Origin: Heliocidaris erythrogramma
Taxonomy: Eukaryota > Echinodermata > Echinoidea > Camarodonta > Echinometridae
Length of the DNA: 64,000 nt
Direction of reading: 5' to 3'
Assembly: GCA_025617745.1 (NCBI GenBank)
Contig: CM046858.1
Location: 28,968,534-29,032,533 of the forward strand
The notes beneath the pieces were generated by a model, which was not told the origin of the DNA, made no database searches, and saw only the letters and a program-made list of their open reading frames with translations. The translations under genes and the position numbers were made by a program. Positions 22,741-35,900 of the stretch are shown in pieces; the first letter of the stretch is position 1, and every line of letters starts with the position of its first letter.

Positions 22741-23522
22741 GACGAACATCTTTCATGTTACAAAACATGATCTAAACTGTGTGTTATTCATATATACATC
22801 GCATAATATTGCTGCTTGCAAAGTTAGGAGTGGTTAAAATGACACGGTCGTCTTTGGCTTGTGAAATTACATTATTCTTTTACAAATTGTGATGAAGTAC
22901 CCGTTGTACCTGCTGCTTAGGATACAAACATAGCATCAGATTTATCATTCAACGAAGAAAATGTCGTTCCCTTTCATTCGAAACCAGAAGCCATTCTCCT
23001 ACAAGAAACTGACCGATTGTTAATTCTCCCAAATGATTTAGGGCGGTGCGAAAACGATACATGATGACTTATCATGGACGGTTTTTTTTATCATAGATGT
23101 GCTTGTTGAACAACAATTTCCCACATTTTCTGGTTTGGGCTCAATAAGTTTGAGATAAGAACGTAAAACAAAAATAATAATCATTAATATCTTTAAGTTG
23201 GCAACAGTTTATGATCACCTTTTTGAGCTTTTCGACAGTGTCTTGTATCTTCTCTATTGCATATTCTTCTCAGATACATGACTTTGTATGATGAAAATAA
23301 CAGCGTTGTCGGTTCAAAGATTTCAATTAGGCCAACTCTATTCATAAAAAGCATTCATTCCTTTTAAAACGTAAATAAAGATAAGCTTTGGATAGAAAGA
23401 CGATATCAAAATAAAAGAATTACAAAAATAACTGATCAATTGATCCCTTAAAATTCTATTTCTTGAACGAGTTGAGTTAAAAGAGAGTTCATCAATATCC
23501 CAGTTACATCAGATCAAGGAGT
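22741..23522. other. intergenic sequence between convergent genes
   Basis: Between the 3' ends of the sulfotransferase and transporter genes. The part nearest 23522 is the likely 3' untranslated region of the minus-strand transporter gene. No AATAAA on the minus strand was found by eye. Confidence 0.45.
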
Positions 23523-23670
23523 TCAGATAACGTAGGATGGGTTGACGTATTCTGCTGTATCACCCTTTTCTTGAGTCGTATTTATCTCATCCAGCTCGAC
23601 TCCCTTGCTTACACTGAGGATTACCTTTTCATTCGTGTTTATATCATTAGCGTCATCGGTGGATAAATTC
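23523..23670 (-). CDS. SLC22-like last coding exon: cytosolic tail
   Basis: 148 bp after a TCACAG acceptor. With the two bases carried from the exon above it gives a clean 49-residue hydrophilic tail, from [16 protein letters not shown] to EYVNPSYVI and TGA. The tail is not conserved enough to confirm by motif; the case rests on splice sites, phase and the open frame. The C-terminal PSYVI could be a PDZ-type ligand. Confidence 0.75.
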
Positions 23671-26600
23671 CTGTGAAGGAAAGTAACATGAGTGCATGAT
23701 GAGAGTATTGGGAACAGTTTTAGGGAATGTCATAAATGAATAAATTTTTATTTCCACAAGTTATAACCTACAGGGTTGGAAAAAAGTTTGGAATATTTTT
23801 TTGGCGATGAGTATGTCTGATTTTAAACGCTAGTTTCTACTATATTGTGATGAATAATTCATCCAAATCGGATTAACTGTGTTGAATGAAGTCTACTGTT
23901 CCATCTTGTACCAAAGATTACGTAATATTGTTAAACATGTTACAATGGCTGACCAATGAACCACATGTTGTCAGATTTGCTCTATTTGTGTTTGAACATC
24001 TTGTTATACATTTCTGTACTTCACGTGGAATTTTGAAAAAGCTACGTGCAGTTTGCAGTCATTTTGAGGACTTCGGTATAGCAATTAAACTGTATCTGAT
24101 TATTTAACTTTTTCGTTAGACATTTGCAAAAACAGCAAATATACGCTTCCGAATTCCAAGTGGACCTCTGCACTGTGTGATAAGCCTGATTTTTAATGTT
24201 GTGCTTTTAAAGTTAAAAAGGGACACATATCTTTTATTTGAACCTCAAAGAAGAACTTAAAATGACGAGGGATATGTTTAAGACAAGAAATAATTCTTGG
24301 AATAAAAATATTCCAAACTTTTTTCCAACCCTGTAATGGAGGTGGAGGCCACAAACTACAAGATAATGTGGGATACATAGAACTAGCAATTATCTTTTCT
24401 TCGGATTAATGTACCGGTATGCGAACATGGATTTGAAATATTAGAAAATAGTTTTATGCATTTGGCCGAATGATAGTGTTAATGTTTACATGATAACGCT
24501 TTTACTCCTTAATAACTACTTCTTTCGGTTAATAGCCTATTTAATTCGTATTCCCTGTAGACGCCACCTCCTCTTTTTCTCATTTCCCTCCTCTTCCCTT
24601 TCCTCCTCCTCCTCCTCCTGCTCCTCCTCTTACCTCTTCTCCACCTTCTAACTTCCTGCTACCGCTTCTCCTCTACTCCTCCCCCTTCACATCAATTTCC
24701 TCCTCCTCCCCTCCCCAACTGGCCTCCTTCCTCCTCCTCCTCCTCCTCCCCCCTTCCTCCTCCCCCTCCTCCTCCTAACTTTCTCATTCCCTCCTTGTTC
24801 TCTTCCTCCCAATAATTTCAATATTACATACATAAAATTCTGTATAACTATATTCACAAGTAATAATTAGCTAAAGCTTGATATTGCGTCAAAAAAGCAA
24901 GCTAAATACATTTGCCGTAAAATAACGACTTTTTGCCTTAGACAAAATTAATATTCTATAGTGGAAAGAAATCAAGTATCATGCTGCTCTCGTTGTGTAA
25001 GGACATGCAACATGAAATATAATGCTTGTATAACTTTAGCGCGCACAGCCACTCCTAAAATCACGCTATTGGTTTTTCTTACTTTGCAAAGTCTTCTCCC
25101 TCCGCTCTGGTCTCTGGCAGCGTTCGGCCCTGTGTCTCGGGAAGGAAGAGGGCCAAGAGCCCAGCAAGTACTGCAACGGAGCCGTAGATAACAAGGGGCA
25201 TCGGGGCCCAGTATTTGTCAAGTGTAAGAATGAGTGGAGCAAGCATGTTAGCTACCCTCGAGAACATAGAGCAGGTACCCACAGCTATGGTCCTGTGAAA
25301 CAGAAAACAAATTACAGTACATGTATTCAATATTTTGTTCTTGTTGCGTATAATTATGGAAAAATTAAAAAAAGTAATGTAAAAATGTAATCCACATATT
25401 CATCCCAGGGGGTTTTCAAGGTGCCGACAAAGTCCTGGCTTTATAACCAAGCTTCCCAAAGTCGCTGACAGCATTCAGGGAATCCTACAACGTCCCTCTT
25501 TGCTTCACCTGGGTTCAGAGTGGCAAATGTAGAATAATGATTTTCCAAAGGACATCAGGTGCACGGTTTGGATTAGAGCCGCGAACCATTATGATACATA
25601 GTCCAGCGACGTATCCACTACAGTTGCACTGGTCTCGAACTAGTGGCTAAATAAATCGATTTAAAATTAAAATGCCAACTGGGGACGCAATTCCGTAAAT
25701 ATTAATATCACATGTTCTTGAAACTGTATAATTCACAAAGCAAGCTAAGGGGAAAATATAATTAGTTATTTATTTTGGGCAAATGATAGGGGCATTCGTC
25801 GCCTTCTCCTCTGTAAATTTATTCAGACGTTGTGCGAATGGATTTACAATATTTTTTTTAAATCTCCGTTTTAACTCTTTTACTTATTAATACTAGATAC
25901 ATATCATTTAAAGAGAAGGTTGAGTTCTGGGAAAGGAAAAAAATTATTTGTGAGCTTCTCATTCCTTTTATGTCAATTTGGAAGAACATCACAGTAGAAA
26001 TGACCCCTACAAGGTATTGCTCTTCAAAAGCCCTTATATTAATAAATATAAATATGACAAGAAATAGCTGAAGTGTTCGGACCGAACATGGCATGCCAAC
26101 TGTGCGTGCAGTTCCTTATACCCATTTCTGTGTGCAGTATATGTGCTTTTCAGCGAGATTGGTTGGGTCAATTTCTTATCATTTTCATGATTTCAAAACA
26201 TCACAGTATACAACACTTCTTATGTAGACATGATCAACCTTTCGCAACAGCTTTGATAGAGTTTCTTTCACGATGTAATCGCATGACCAGAACTCAACTT
26301 TATCAAAACTCCCCCTCACCCCCCCCCCCCCCCAAATATTAATTATTCATATCGAATCTACTTTCTCTCACCTGATGCTTGTTGGATAAAGTTCAGCAGT
26401 GTAGAGATACAGGACACCAAACGATCCTGCAATACCGAATTTACCGATCATGGCAACCGTTGTCAGCCACACGCCTTCAGCTGAATAAAAGTAAACCAAT
26501 AGAAAGATATTTACTGGCTTGAGCCAACCATTTGGATGATACAATATATTGAAAAGAAAAGAAATCAAATTTGGTAGATTAATTAAGTACAATGGCGAAT

Positions 26601-26906
26601 TACTCGTCACTTCGTTTGCGAGGAATTATTAGACGACATATAAAAAAAATATGTTGCCAAATTTATCTGCGGTGTTTATTTTAGTTTTTTTTAATGTTTT
26701 TTTTTATTTTATTTTTATTTTAATTTCATTAATTTTATTTAGTTAGTTTTGTTTCTTTTTTTTTCTTCATTTTTTAATTTAATTTATTTAGGTTTTTTTT
26801 TTAAATATTTTTATGTTTTTTTTTTTATTTTTATTTTAATTTTATTAATTTTTTTTAGTTAGTTTTGTTTTGTTTTTTTCTTCATTTTTTAATTTTATTT
26901 ATTTAG

Positions 26907-26954
<48 letters not shown>

Positions 26955-29900
26955 CCCCTAATGGGTACATTAGGAGGACAGTTTTTGTTATTTTTCTTTG
27001 TTCAAGTGTCGACCTAATGTACCAACTGTCTACCTAATGTAGGGGTCGCTATTATGACGGAATAAACCGCATTGTTAGGTGTGGACCTAATGTACCCTTT
27101 AGTAAAATATATGTATTTGCCCCCCCAGTCAGAAGCTTTGCCCCCCCCCCCCCCCCACTTGCCCCCCAAATAATTTTCGGAGTGAAAAAAATTTAAAGGG
27201 TGAAAAAGTTGTTTTTTGTACGCCATTGCCCCCCTTTTTCTTTGTTTCCTTTGCGCCGTCCTTTTTTTTTTTTTTTTTTGCTTGTCAGGGAATTATGGAG
27301 GGAAACTGGGCCCCATAACCCCTATAATGCGCGTTTTTTGGAAGTTTGGCAAAAATTTTTTTTTTGTCCCCCCCCCCCCCCCCCCCCCCCCCCCCACTGA
27401 GCGACTTTTTGAGAAGCTGGCGAGACCAAAAAAATACGGGTCTACGTTTTGACATATTTTGACACATATTCATATTTGTACCCCCTATTTTACTCAATCC
27501 TGCATCTGCCCCCCCCCCCAACATTTTCTTTTGCCCCCCACTTGCCCGCCCCCCCCCCCCCCCCCCCACTTTAAAAATCCTGGTGCCGCCACTGCACACG
27601 CCCTCTTCCTCCCTACGTCAAAGAGATGCGTCTCTGCCAAGAGACTGCGCTGGGACATGTCTTGTGCATTTATATGCCTGAATATTCTTCAACGGCGCAA
27701 TGGTGTTTACGCCTTGTGTGCAACGGGTATAAACCATGTTTTGACGATTTCTCTCTTTAATGAGTCATTTCGATTGCATCATTATACCTACGCTAATCGA
27801 GTCTGTGAAGGTAATTAACCCATACGACAGTTGTTAAAAGAATTGTTTAAGCTGTTTATTTTGCAATAACTTTTTGAACGATATCACTTTTTGATGACGC
27901 CCTGAAGAGACCGTACAAATACTTGACTCGGTCCTAACGTCAGCAAATGACGCCTCGTGTGAGCCGGTTGTAAGACTGAATCAGCGACTGGGGTAATTTT
28001 TGACACGCCATACGAGAGTTATAGAAAAGGGTGAGTTCCGGGGAAGATAAAGAAATATTTTGTGAGCTTTCTCATTATTTTTATGTTAGTTTGGAAGATT
28101 ATCATAGTGGATTGTTTCCCTGGAAAGGATTGCTCTTCAAATGCCCTCACATTCAAAATATGACAAGAAACAGCTCAAATGTTCCAAATATTGTGTGTAG
28201 TCCCATTTACACATTTCTGTGTGCAATGTATGTGACTCTCAGTAGGATTGAGTCAATTTCTTTTCATTTTGGTGCTTCCAAAACGTTACAGCATACACCA
28301 AGTATTATGTGCTATAAAAGCAGCTATATAATCAACCTTTTCCAATTGCTTTGAGACACTTTCATTCACCATTCAATCTCATGACCAGAACTTAACTTTA
28401 TCCGGCTCACATTTGCTGACGTAAAGATCGCGTCAGAGACTTTTACGGCCTTTTGGGCGTCATGAATGAGTGATATCGTTTAAAAAGTTATTGCAAACTG
28501 AACAGTGCTAACGATACTTTTGATAACAGGCGAATGAGTTAATTACCTTCGTAGGCTCGATGAGCGCAGGTAAGGAAGCAATCAGAAATGACGCCTCGTG
28601 TGAGCCAGGCTTTACATCATAAAAAAGTAAATACATTATAGGCCTAATTACATGCGCATGTGCTAATTGCCTTCATAGGCTCGATTAGCCTACCAGTAAA
28701 GGAATTGAAGTGACGTCTCTCGTGTTCAACGGCGTTTACGCATCGATAACATATTATTTGACTTACGAATGGCAGCGGTAGTCAGACATGCCACGCCCCC
28801 TATCATCACCAGGGCAATAAGACTCGGCTTCCTCCCGAAGTACTCAACCGTGAAGATGGTGAGGAGGTAGGCTGGGATCTCTACGGCGCCTGAGATCGTG
28901 AATGCGACGTAATCATTGACGCCGAGGTTAGATGTGTTGAGGGACAAACCGTGGTAGACCATTGAATGAACCATCCTGATACGATATAAAAGAACATTAT
29001 TTTATTCTACAGCTCGTTGTACGTTACATTTTAAAGATAAAGTTGAGTCCTGGTCATGAGATTGCAGTGTGAAAGAACCTGTGTAGAAGTTACTGAGAAA
29101 GTTCATGGTGATATTTTTAGGGGTATTTCAGGAGCAACCCTTTTAGGTAACATTCTGGTAACCAATCAGATCACATTATTAAGCTAAAGATCTTTTTACT
29201 TGCATTCCAGTGTTTTCATGACATCCATCCATCTTATCTGTCAGAGTTACTTGTTAATATGAACCTTTAAGAAATCTAAGGTCAATCCAGAAAGACATAT
29301 ACAATGTACGTGTTGTTAAAACAAAGTGTTACGGTAAACAGGACTTTGTGCATGCTGCTCCAGAACGACAAATTAAACTGATACAGTTGGGCAATGGAAA
29401 TCTGCACTGAGACATACCTATTCAATTGATTAATATTGTTTCTCTTCTTTCTCACCTTTTCCTAAGCGCATTGAGTCCTTTTTCAAAGGTATAATGCGCT
29501 ATACAAAAAGTGTTCTACTATTATTATTATTATTATTATTATTATTATCATTATTATTATTGCTACTATGATATCGTTCCACAAAAAGAATGAGAAGCTT
29601 ACAAATTAGTTTTACCTTAATCAGAACTCAACCTTTTCTTTAACATCTCAATATTTGTATATTCTCCGTAGGTATCTGTCTATGTGGATAGCCAACACTG
29701 GATACGCAGTTACCCATTCGATAATGATCATTTGTATATAACTATACTCAATCAAAAAATAACTTACCCCTGACACTCGATATAACTCGAGAAATAGTTG
29801 ATGAATTCAAAGTCAAAGTGTGCAAAAGTTTCTTACCAACATCATGGTTATTTGCTAACGACTATGTTTTCATAATGAAATTTTTATTGCAGGAAAAAAA

Positions 29901-32900
29901 GTTGCACTTATATGCAGTGTTTAAATGTGTATATAATCGTTTCAATTCTTTTAATCTTTTTTTAATGTAAAGACGAATAATTTTCTTTTTAAATTCATGA
30001 ATCTGCAAAAAAATTCTTGACATTTCAAAGCAGTTTCGTGAATTTGAATTTTAAGTTATGCGCCTAAAGAAAAGAATTGGATAGAGTACACAATGTACAC
30101 CTTGCACTGCATTAGGAAACGGAAAGTGCAACCTTTTTTCACGTACGTACTTACTGCATTAAAAACCATAATTTCATTTACACGATAGAGTTCCTAAACA
30201 TAATCAGAGTACCCATACAACAGGAATGTTCTTAGATTTCTCTAAGACACTCGACACTATAGATCATGAAATTCTCTTAAACAAACTTGCACATTATGGC
30301 ATAAGGGGAATTGTTTTAGATTGGTTTCGAAATTATTTATACGAACGTCAGCAATATGTCTGTATTGAAAATTGCATGTCGCAATTAAGAAATATTAATT
30401 GTGGCGTTCCATTCTATTCTAGGTCCTTTACTTCTTATTTTGTATATACATGACTTCCATAGATCATCAAATTTATTGACTTTTATTATGTATGCAGATG
30501 ACACTAATCTATTTCTTTCGCATAAAAGCCTAGAAACTTTATGTAAGTGATTAATTCTGAACTTGATTCAGTTGCAGTATGGATTAAGGTTAACAAGTTA
30601 TCATTAAATCGAGAAAAAAACAAATTACATGTTATTTAGTAATACTTTTAGCGAACTACCTCATCCGAGTTTAATAGATACTATACAAATACAGCAGGTG
30701 ATTGAAACAAAAATTCATATAATTAATCTAATGTAGTCTTCACTGTTGTATTTTTTTCCTTCAACTCAAACGTTAATGCTCTTTATTTTGCTTGTAATAA
30801 TCGAAAATGTTTCTGCACTTAGTTCTGTTTTCAATTATTTTGTATACTGTACAATAGTTATTGTTATATACTTTGAAAAAATAAAAATTAAATGAAATAA
30901 AACCTAAATCTGAAATCTGAAATCTGAAATCTAATTTTGAAAACTACTAATTATCTATTACTATAATAAAGGGTTTCATCTTCACAAGTTTTATTTGTTC
31001 TGTTGAGACTTCCATAAATTCTCCATAGAAAATCACCCCCATTACAAATATTTTTTTTTAACTATTATAAACCAAGGTAACTCACCAACTGAAGATTAGA
31101 TTGAGAGTACGGAGACACACCGAACGAGTACGAAATAGATCCAAAATAGTTGCTTTATTCACCTCCCTGTTTATCGTCTGAAAGCAACAAAAAAGTATTA
31201 AAGAGCCGTATGCTCTCTCTCTTTGCTACTGACTTTGGAGTACAAGTTATGAAAGCTAGTAAATAATTCATCAAAGAATTAGGTTTCTAATGTCTTCTTG
31301 AAAAACTTCTAGGTCTATATTTAGGGAGTAGTAATAATGAAACGGCAGTCTAAAGTTTGGTACCTCCGTGCAGTGACGAAAAATATTCATTGTGCTCCCC
31401 CCTCCTTTTAGAACGAAAACCCATTTTTGCTTCTTCTTTTTTGCTTGTCAGAGATTTATGGAGGGAAACTCCCCTCCCCCCCTCCCCCCCCCCCCCCCAC
31501 TGAGTGATTTTGTTTTTCGAAACCCGCCCCCCCCCCCCCTCCCCCCACTGAGCGACTTTTCGAGAGCTGGCAAGACCAAAAAATACGGGTCTAACTTTTC
31601 CAAAAGTTGACCACATTGGTGGTCTTCTCTCCCCCTCCCCCTTATACAAAATCCTGGATCCGCCCCTGCCTCCGTGTGCCAAGGTTCAGTCTTCATTATT
31701 TTTTTTATAATGGGTTTTCATTTTTTATAATGACAAAAATTCATTTCAAAGCATACTCCAATTATATTTTTTTTAAATAAACAACAGTGGACATAGGCAA
31801 AATCAGACATTACAGGAAATTACACTCCATCCATGATGATGAAGTTGTAAGCTTTGCGCTTTATTCCTAAAAAAATACTTACTTGTTCTTTCTTAAATTC
31901 TTCTGTGAATAATGGATCTGGTGCTGTCTTCTTATTAACTTCTGCGACTTTTGTTATGATTTTCTCCGCCTTTTCATACTTTCCGACCGATATCAACCAT
32001 CTAGCTGACTCCGGCATACACCTTTCAAAAGAAATTTATGAAAGAATATTACAGACGAATACAAAAAAATGGAAACATCATACTACTCCTAAGACAACTA
32101 CGACTGTAAGTGTACGAGGCAGACCCCACCCCCGGTGGAATTTTGAATAACCAATATTCGGGTACTGAGGTGGTCTCCTCCTAATATTTGTATATCTGCT
32201 TTTAAATTAAAAATTGATACATAATGCTCCAACTGCGGATGTCACAATACTAAAGTGTTTTTAAAATTGGCTCGGTCGCTTCGCTCGCTCACGAAATTAG
32301 AAAGTAACAAGCTGACACTCGATCTCGTAGGCCGATATATCTATGACTACGACAAAAACAAATGAATTGATTGCTACTGCTAATACTATTACTACGACTT
32401 ATTCAGGACCTTCTATCATATCTCTACATTTCCTACTACTACTACTACAATTAATACTAATAATACCATTATAATAACAATGTTAACAAAAATAATATGA
32501 ATGATAATTATAATAATAATAGTAATAAATAAAAATAATGATTAATAATAATAATAATAATAATTATAATAATATTTATAATAATTATACTAATAACAAT
32601 AATAATGATCATAATAATAATAATAATATTAATACTTATACCAATAATAATAATAATAATAATACCAACAATTAAAAGATATTGATAACAATACAATAAA
32701 CAGACGCCTTACATCATGAATAAGAAGAAAGGTAGAACAGGTGCCGTGATGGCTAGCTGTAACGTTCTCCAATACGGCAAGTAGAAGGCGACCAATGCCA
32801 GTGCCATGTACCCAAGAGAATATGGGACACAGAATAGGATACCAGCAATGTTTCTCTTCGAAGGCCCCACGTACTCCGTTCCTGAAGATATAAAATGATT

Positions 32901-35900
32901 CAAAGAATATACTGTGCTGATTAAAAAGTAACTGGCTTTATTCTACCATTTTATGCTCAGCATCTTTTATTTACACAGGGCGCAAGAGGTGGTGCTCCCC
33001 TCCCTTTTTTTTGGGGGGGGGGGCGGGGGGACTCCCGGAGCGTCCTCTCTATTCTAGTCAATCCATTATCACACTCTCATGTTAAGTTATATGAAGTTTG
33101 TGAATGCCTCGTCTATTTCAAAATCCTGAATTTGATAATATTCAGTCTCCAAACTCAATAACTGCTTTAAAGTCTATAAAAGATAATATTTTAATCCAAA
33201 TGTTTGTTGTTGTTTTTGTATATTCTGATCCAGGGGAATAGGCATGATATTAATCATGTTAAAATGGGTGAAGTAATTATGTGAAATAGGCTATTTATTG
33301 ATTACTGTGCCATCATTTATGATAATGATGTATTATCATTTATGATAAAGATGATAACGAGGATAACGATGTATTCATGACAACATACCTGACATACTGC
33401 ATTTCTATCATGTCTATGTTAACGGAGCCTAAGAGCATACATTATTGAAGAGATGACGAGACAGTAAGGCTACTATCTAGCTCCGTATGCTTGCAGCCCC
33501 AAAACGTCTTTAGCAAACACAAGATATAGCTCGAAATTTGTAAAAGGTGCAATCTGGCTTTCTTCCCCTCCGCCAATGATTAACCTTGGTGTTTTTTAAG
33601 GGTCACTGCACATCCCCGGAGAACTACCCATGGGACAAATACCTCCGGACATCTACCAAACTTACCCTCGACAACTAAAAATGCTTAAGGGTCGCCCCGA
33701 TGAGCATAGGATGGATAAGCCACTGGCTGATTCAGGGGGCACGACCGACCAGACGAGTGCCCCATCTTTGAAACTCAAGTGGCAGCCCTTAAGTGCCCAA
33801 TACTAAGAGTGTACACCCCTTTCAAAGATTTTGTTTTTTGTTTGTTTTTGTTTTTGTTTTTGTTTTTGTTTGTTTGTTTTGTTTGTTTGTTTGTTTGTTG
33901 TTGTTGTTGTTGTTGTTTTGGTTTTTTTTTTGTTTTTTTTTTTTTTGGGGGGGGGGGGGGTCCTTGTCATTTTATTTAAATTTCCCCACCCCCACCCCCG
34001 GATATTCTTTTCAAAATCCTGGATTCAATTCTGGTAGGACCTACCTAAGATGAAAAGAATGATGTATGTTGCGACACCTGCCATACCCTGGAAAAACCTC
34101 AGGAGGGTGTAGACCCACCACTCGGGGGCAAAGGCGATCAGGACTCCCGTTACCAGTCTCATGACAGTACAGATCTGCAGAGTCCACCATCGCCCGATGC
34201 TGCATGCATTTATCGAGAAGGGAAGGTTAATGACAATATTAGTCAGTTAGTGGGTTCTTGTCTGTGCCCTCTTGCATAAAAAGTTTAATCGCAACTTGAT
34301 TTTCAACCAAACAGAATATTGCATAAAAAGTTGCGTTTTAAATGCAACTCAAAAAAATTAAACGCATCTCGATTTTACGCAACTATTTATGCAAAAGGGC
34401 CCTGCTCTACAGTTGTACGACACTTTTGCTCCGGCGACATTTACACCGCGGTCAATATCATACATGAAACGAATTTCGCTGAAACCATGGACCAAGCACT
34501 ATACCGTACCCTAATTATAAACCAAAGCCAATTAAACCTAAAACCAAATTGCAACCCTAAACCTAACTCAATCTGTGTGTTGACGAAATAAATCCCGGAG
34601 CAATTGTCAAAGGAACATATGTCGGTTCATCTTTTTTTTTTACACCAGTCAACTGCCATTATGAGGCTTTGTTGAGTCTCTCTGTATATCTCCCCCCCCC
34701 CCCCCCTCTCTCTTTCTCTGTCTCCCTCTTTCTCTGGGCAGCGTTTCATTAAACCGTCGTAAGTACAAGTTTGCCGACATCCCATTGAAACGCGTGTATT
34801 CAAGTTAACATGCGTTTCAATGGGATGTCGGCGAACTTGTACTTATGACGGTTTGATGAAACGATGCCCTGATTCATAAATCTCGCTCCCTGAGGCTTAA
34901 AATCGACGAGTGGATTTATTCAGTGCTTTAATTTGAATAGTGCATCATCGTTTAAAGAATGATTGACTGTTCTTAGAGACCAATTGGAAAATCGACGAAT
35001 CAAAATTTTTAAATGTTTTTTGTCAGACCTTTCGGCAAAGTTCATAAAATATCTAAGACGGTCCTATGAGAGACTTCCACTTTACTAAACACAGAACATT
35101 AATTTTTCAACAAAATATTCGTTTTTACAAGTCCCAAACTCTGGAACGACTTTTAAAAATGACTCTCTCAAAACGTGCCCTGTACTCTCTACATTTACTC
35201 TTACATTTACATACTATAAAGTCCATACACTGGTAGGACATACAAATATTTCCCCTCTTTATGATAATTATTTTCATATGCATTGCATTAATTTGCAATG
35301 TTAACAGTGAATGAAGGTCCTTTTCCCGGAGGTTCATAATTTTGAAACAAAAATTTCCCATACGAGAAGGTAGTTAGGTACACAGACGGCTCCTCATGGG
35401 AAATGGTGTTCACTTTTTTTCAAATGTGGATTCATAGGTAAAATTTCATGCTGAAAACGAATCCATCGACCGATTTTTGAAATCGGTGCCCAAAGTGCCC
35501 AAATTGGGCCTTTTTGGTCCTCTTTGTAAAATTCATTTTATTTCACACAGAGAGGCTAAGGATAGTTTAGAATCATATAACCTTCTGTTTCCGCTGTATT
35601 CTCGTAATGACAAATTAACTAAATAGAACCTTAGAAATACCAATCAGGGACATTTTTTAACGGGCCTGTGACCCCATTATTAGCAAAGTTCTCATTATAG
35701 TCACCAAATTTAGTGAAATATCATTATTTTGCGATTTGAGTTGGTCAAGTCCAACGTACATACTGTCCTTGGATAAATTCTGATATAAATATGAATTAGG
35801 TGCCCACCGTGTTACAAAGTGGGTCCATTGGTTATGTACGTTGCTTGAAAGGTGACAGTGTTGAGCCACTAATTGCGACAACATTCTAGCTTGCTTCTCA

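Noticed and set aside
27200..27600. Frames with poly-Pro or poly-Gly
   Set aside because: Translations of C and G homopolymers in hAT-like MITE remnants.
33779..34053. Frames rich in Phe, Cys, Val or Gly across 33779-34053
   Set aside because: Produced by the TTTTG/TTG tract and the G run.
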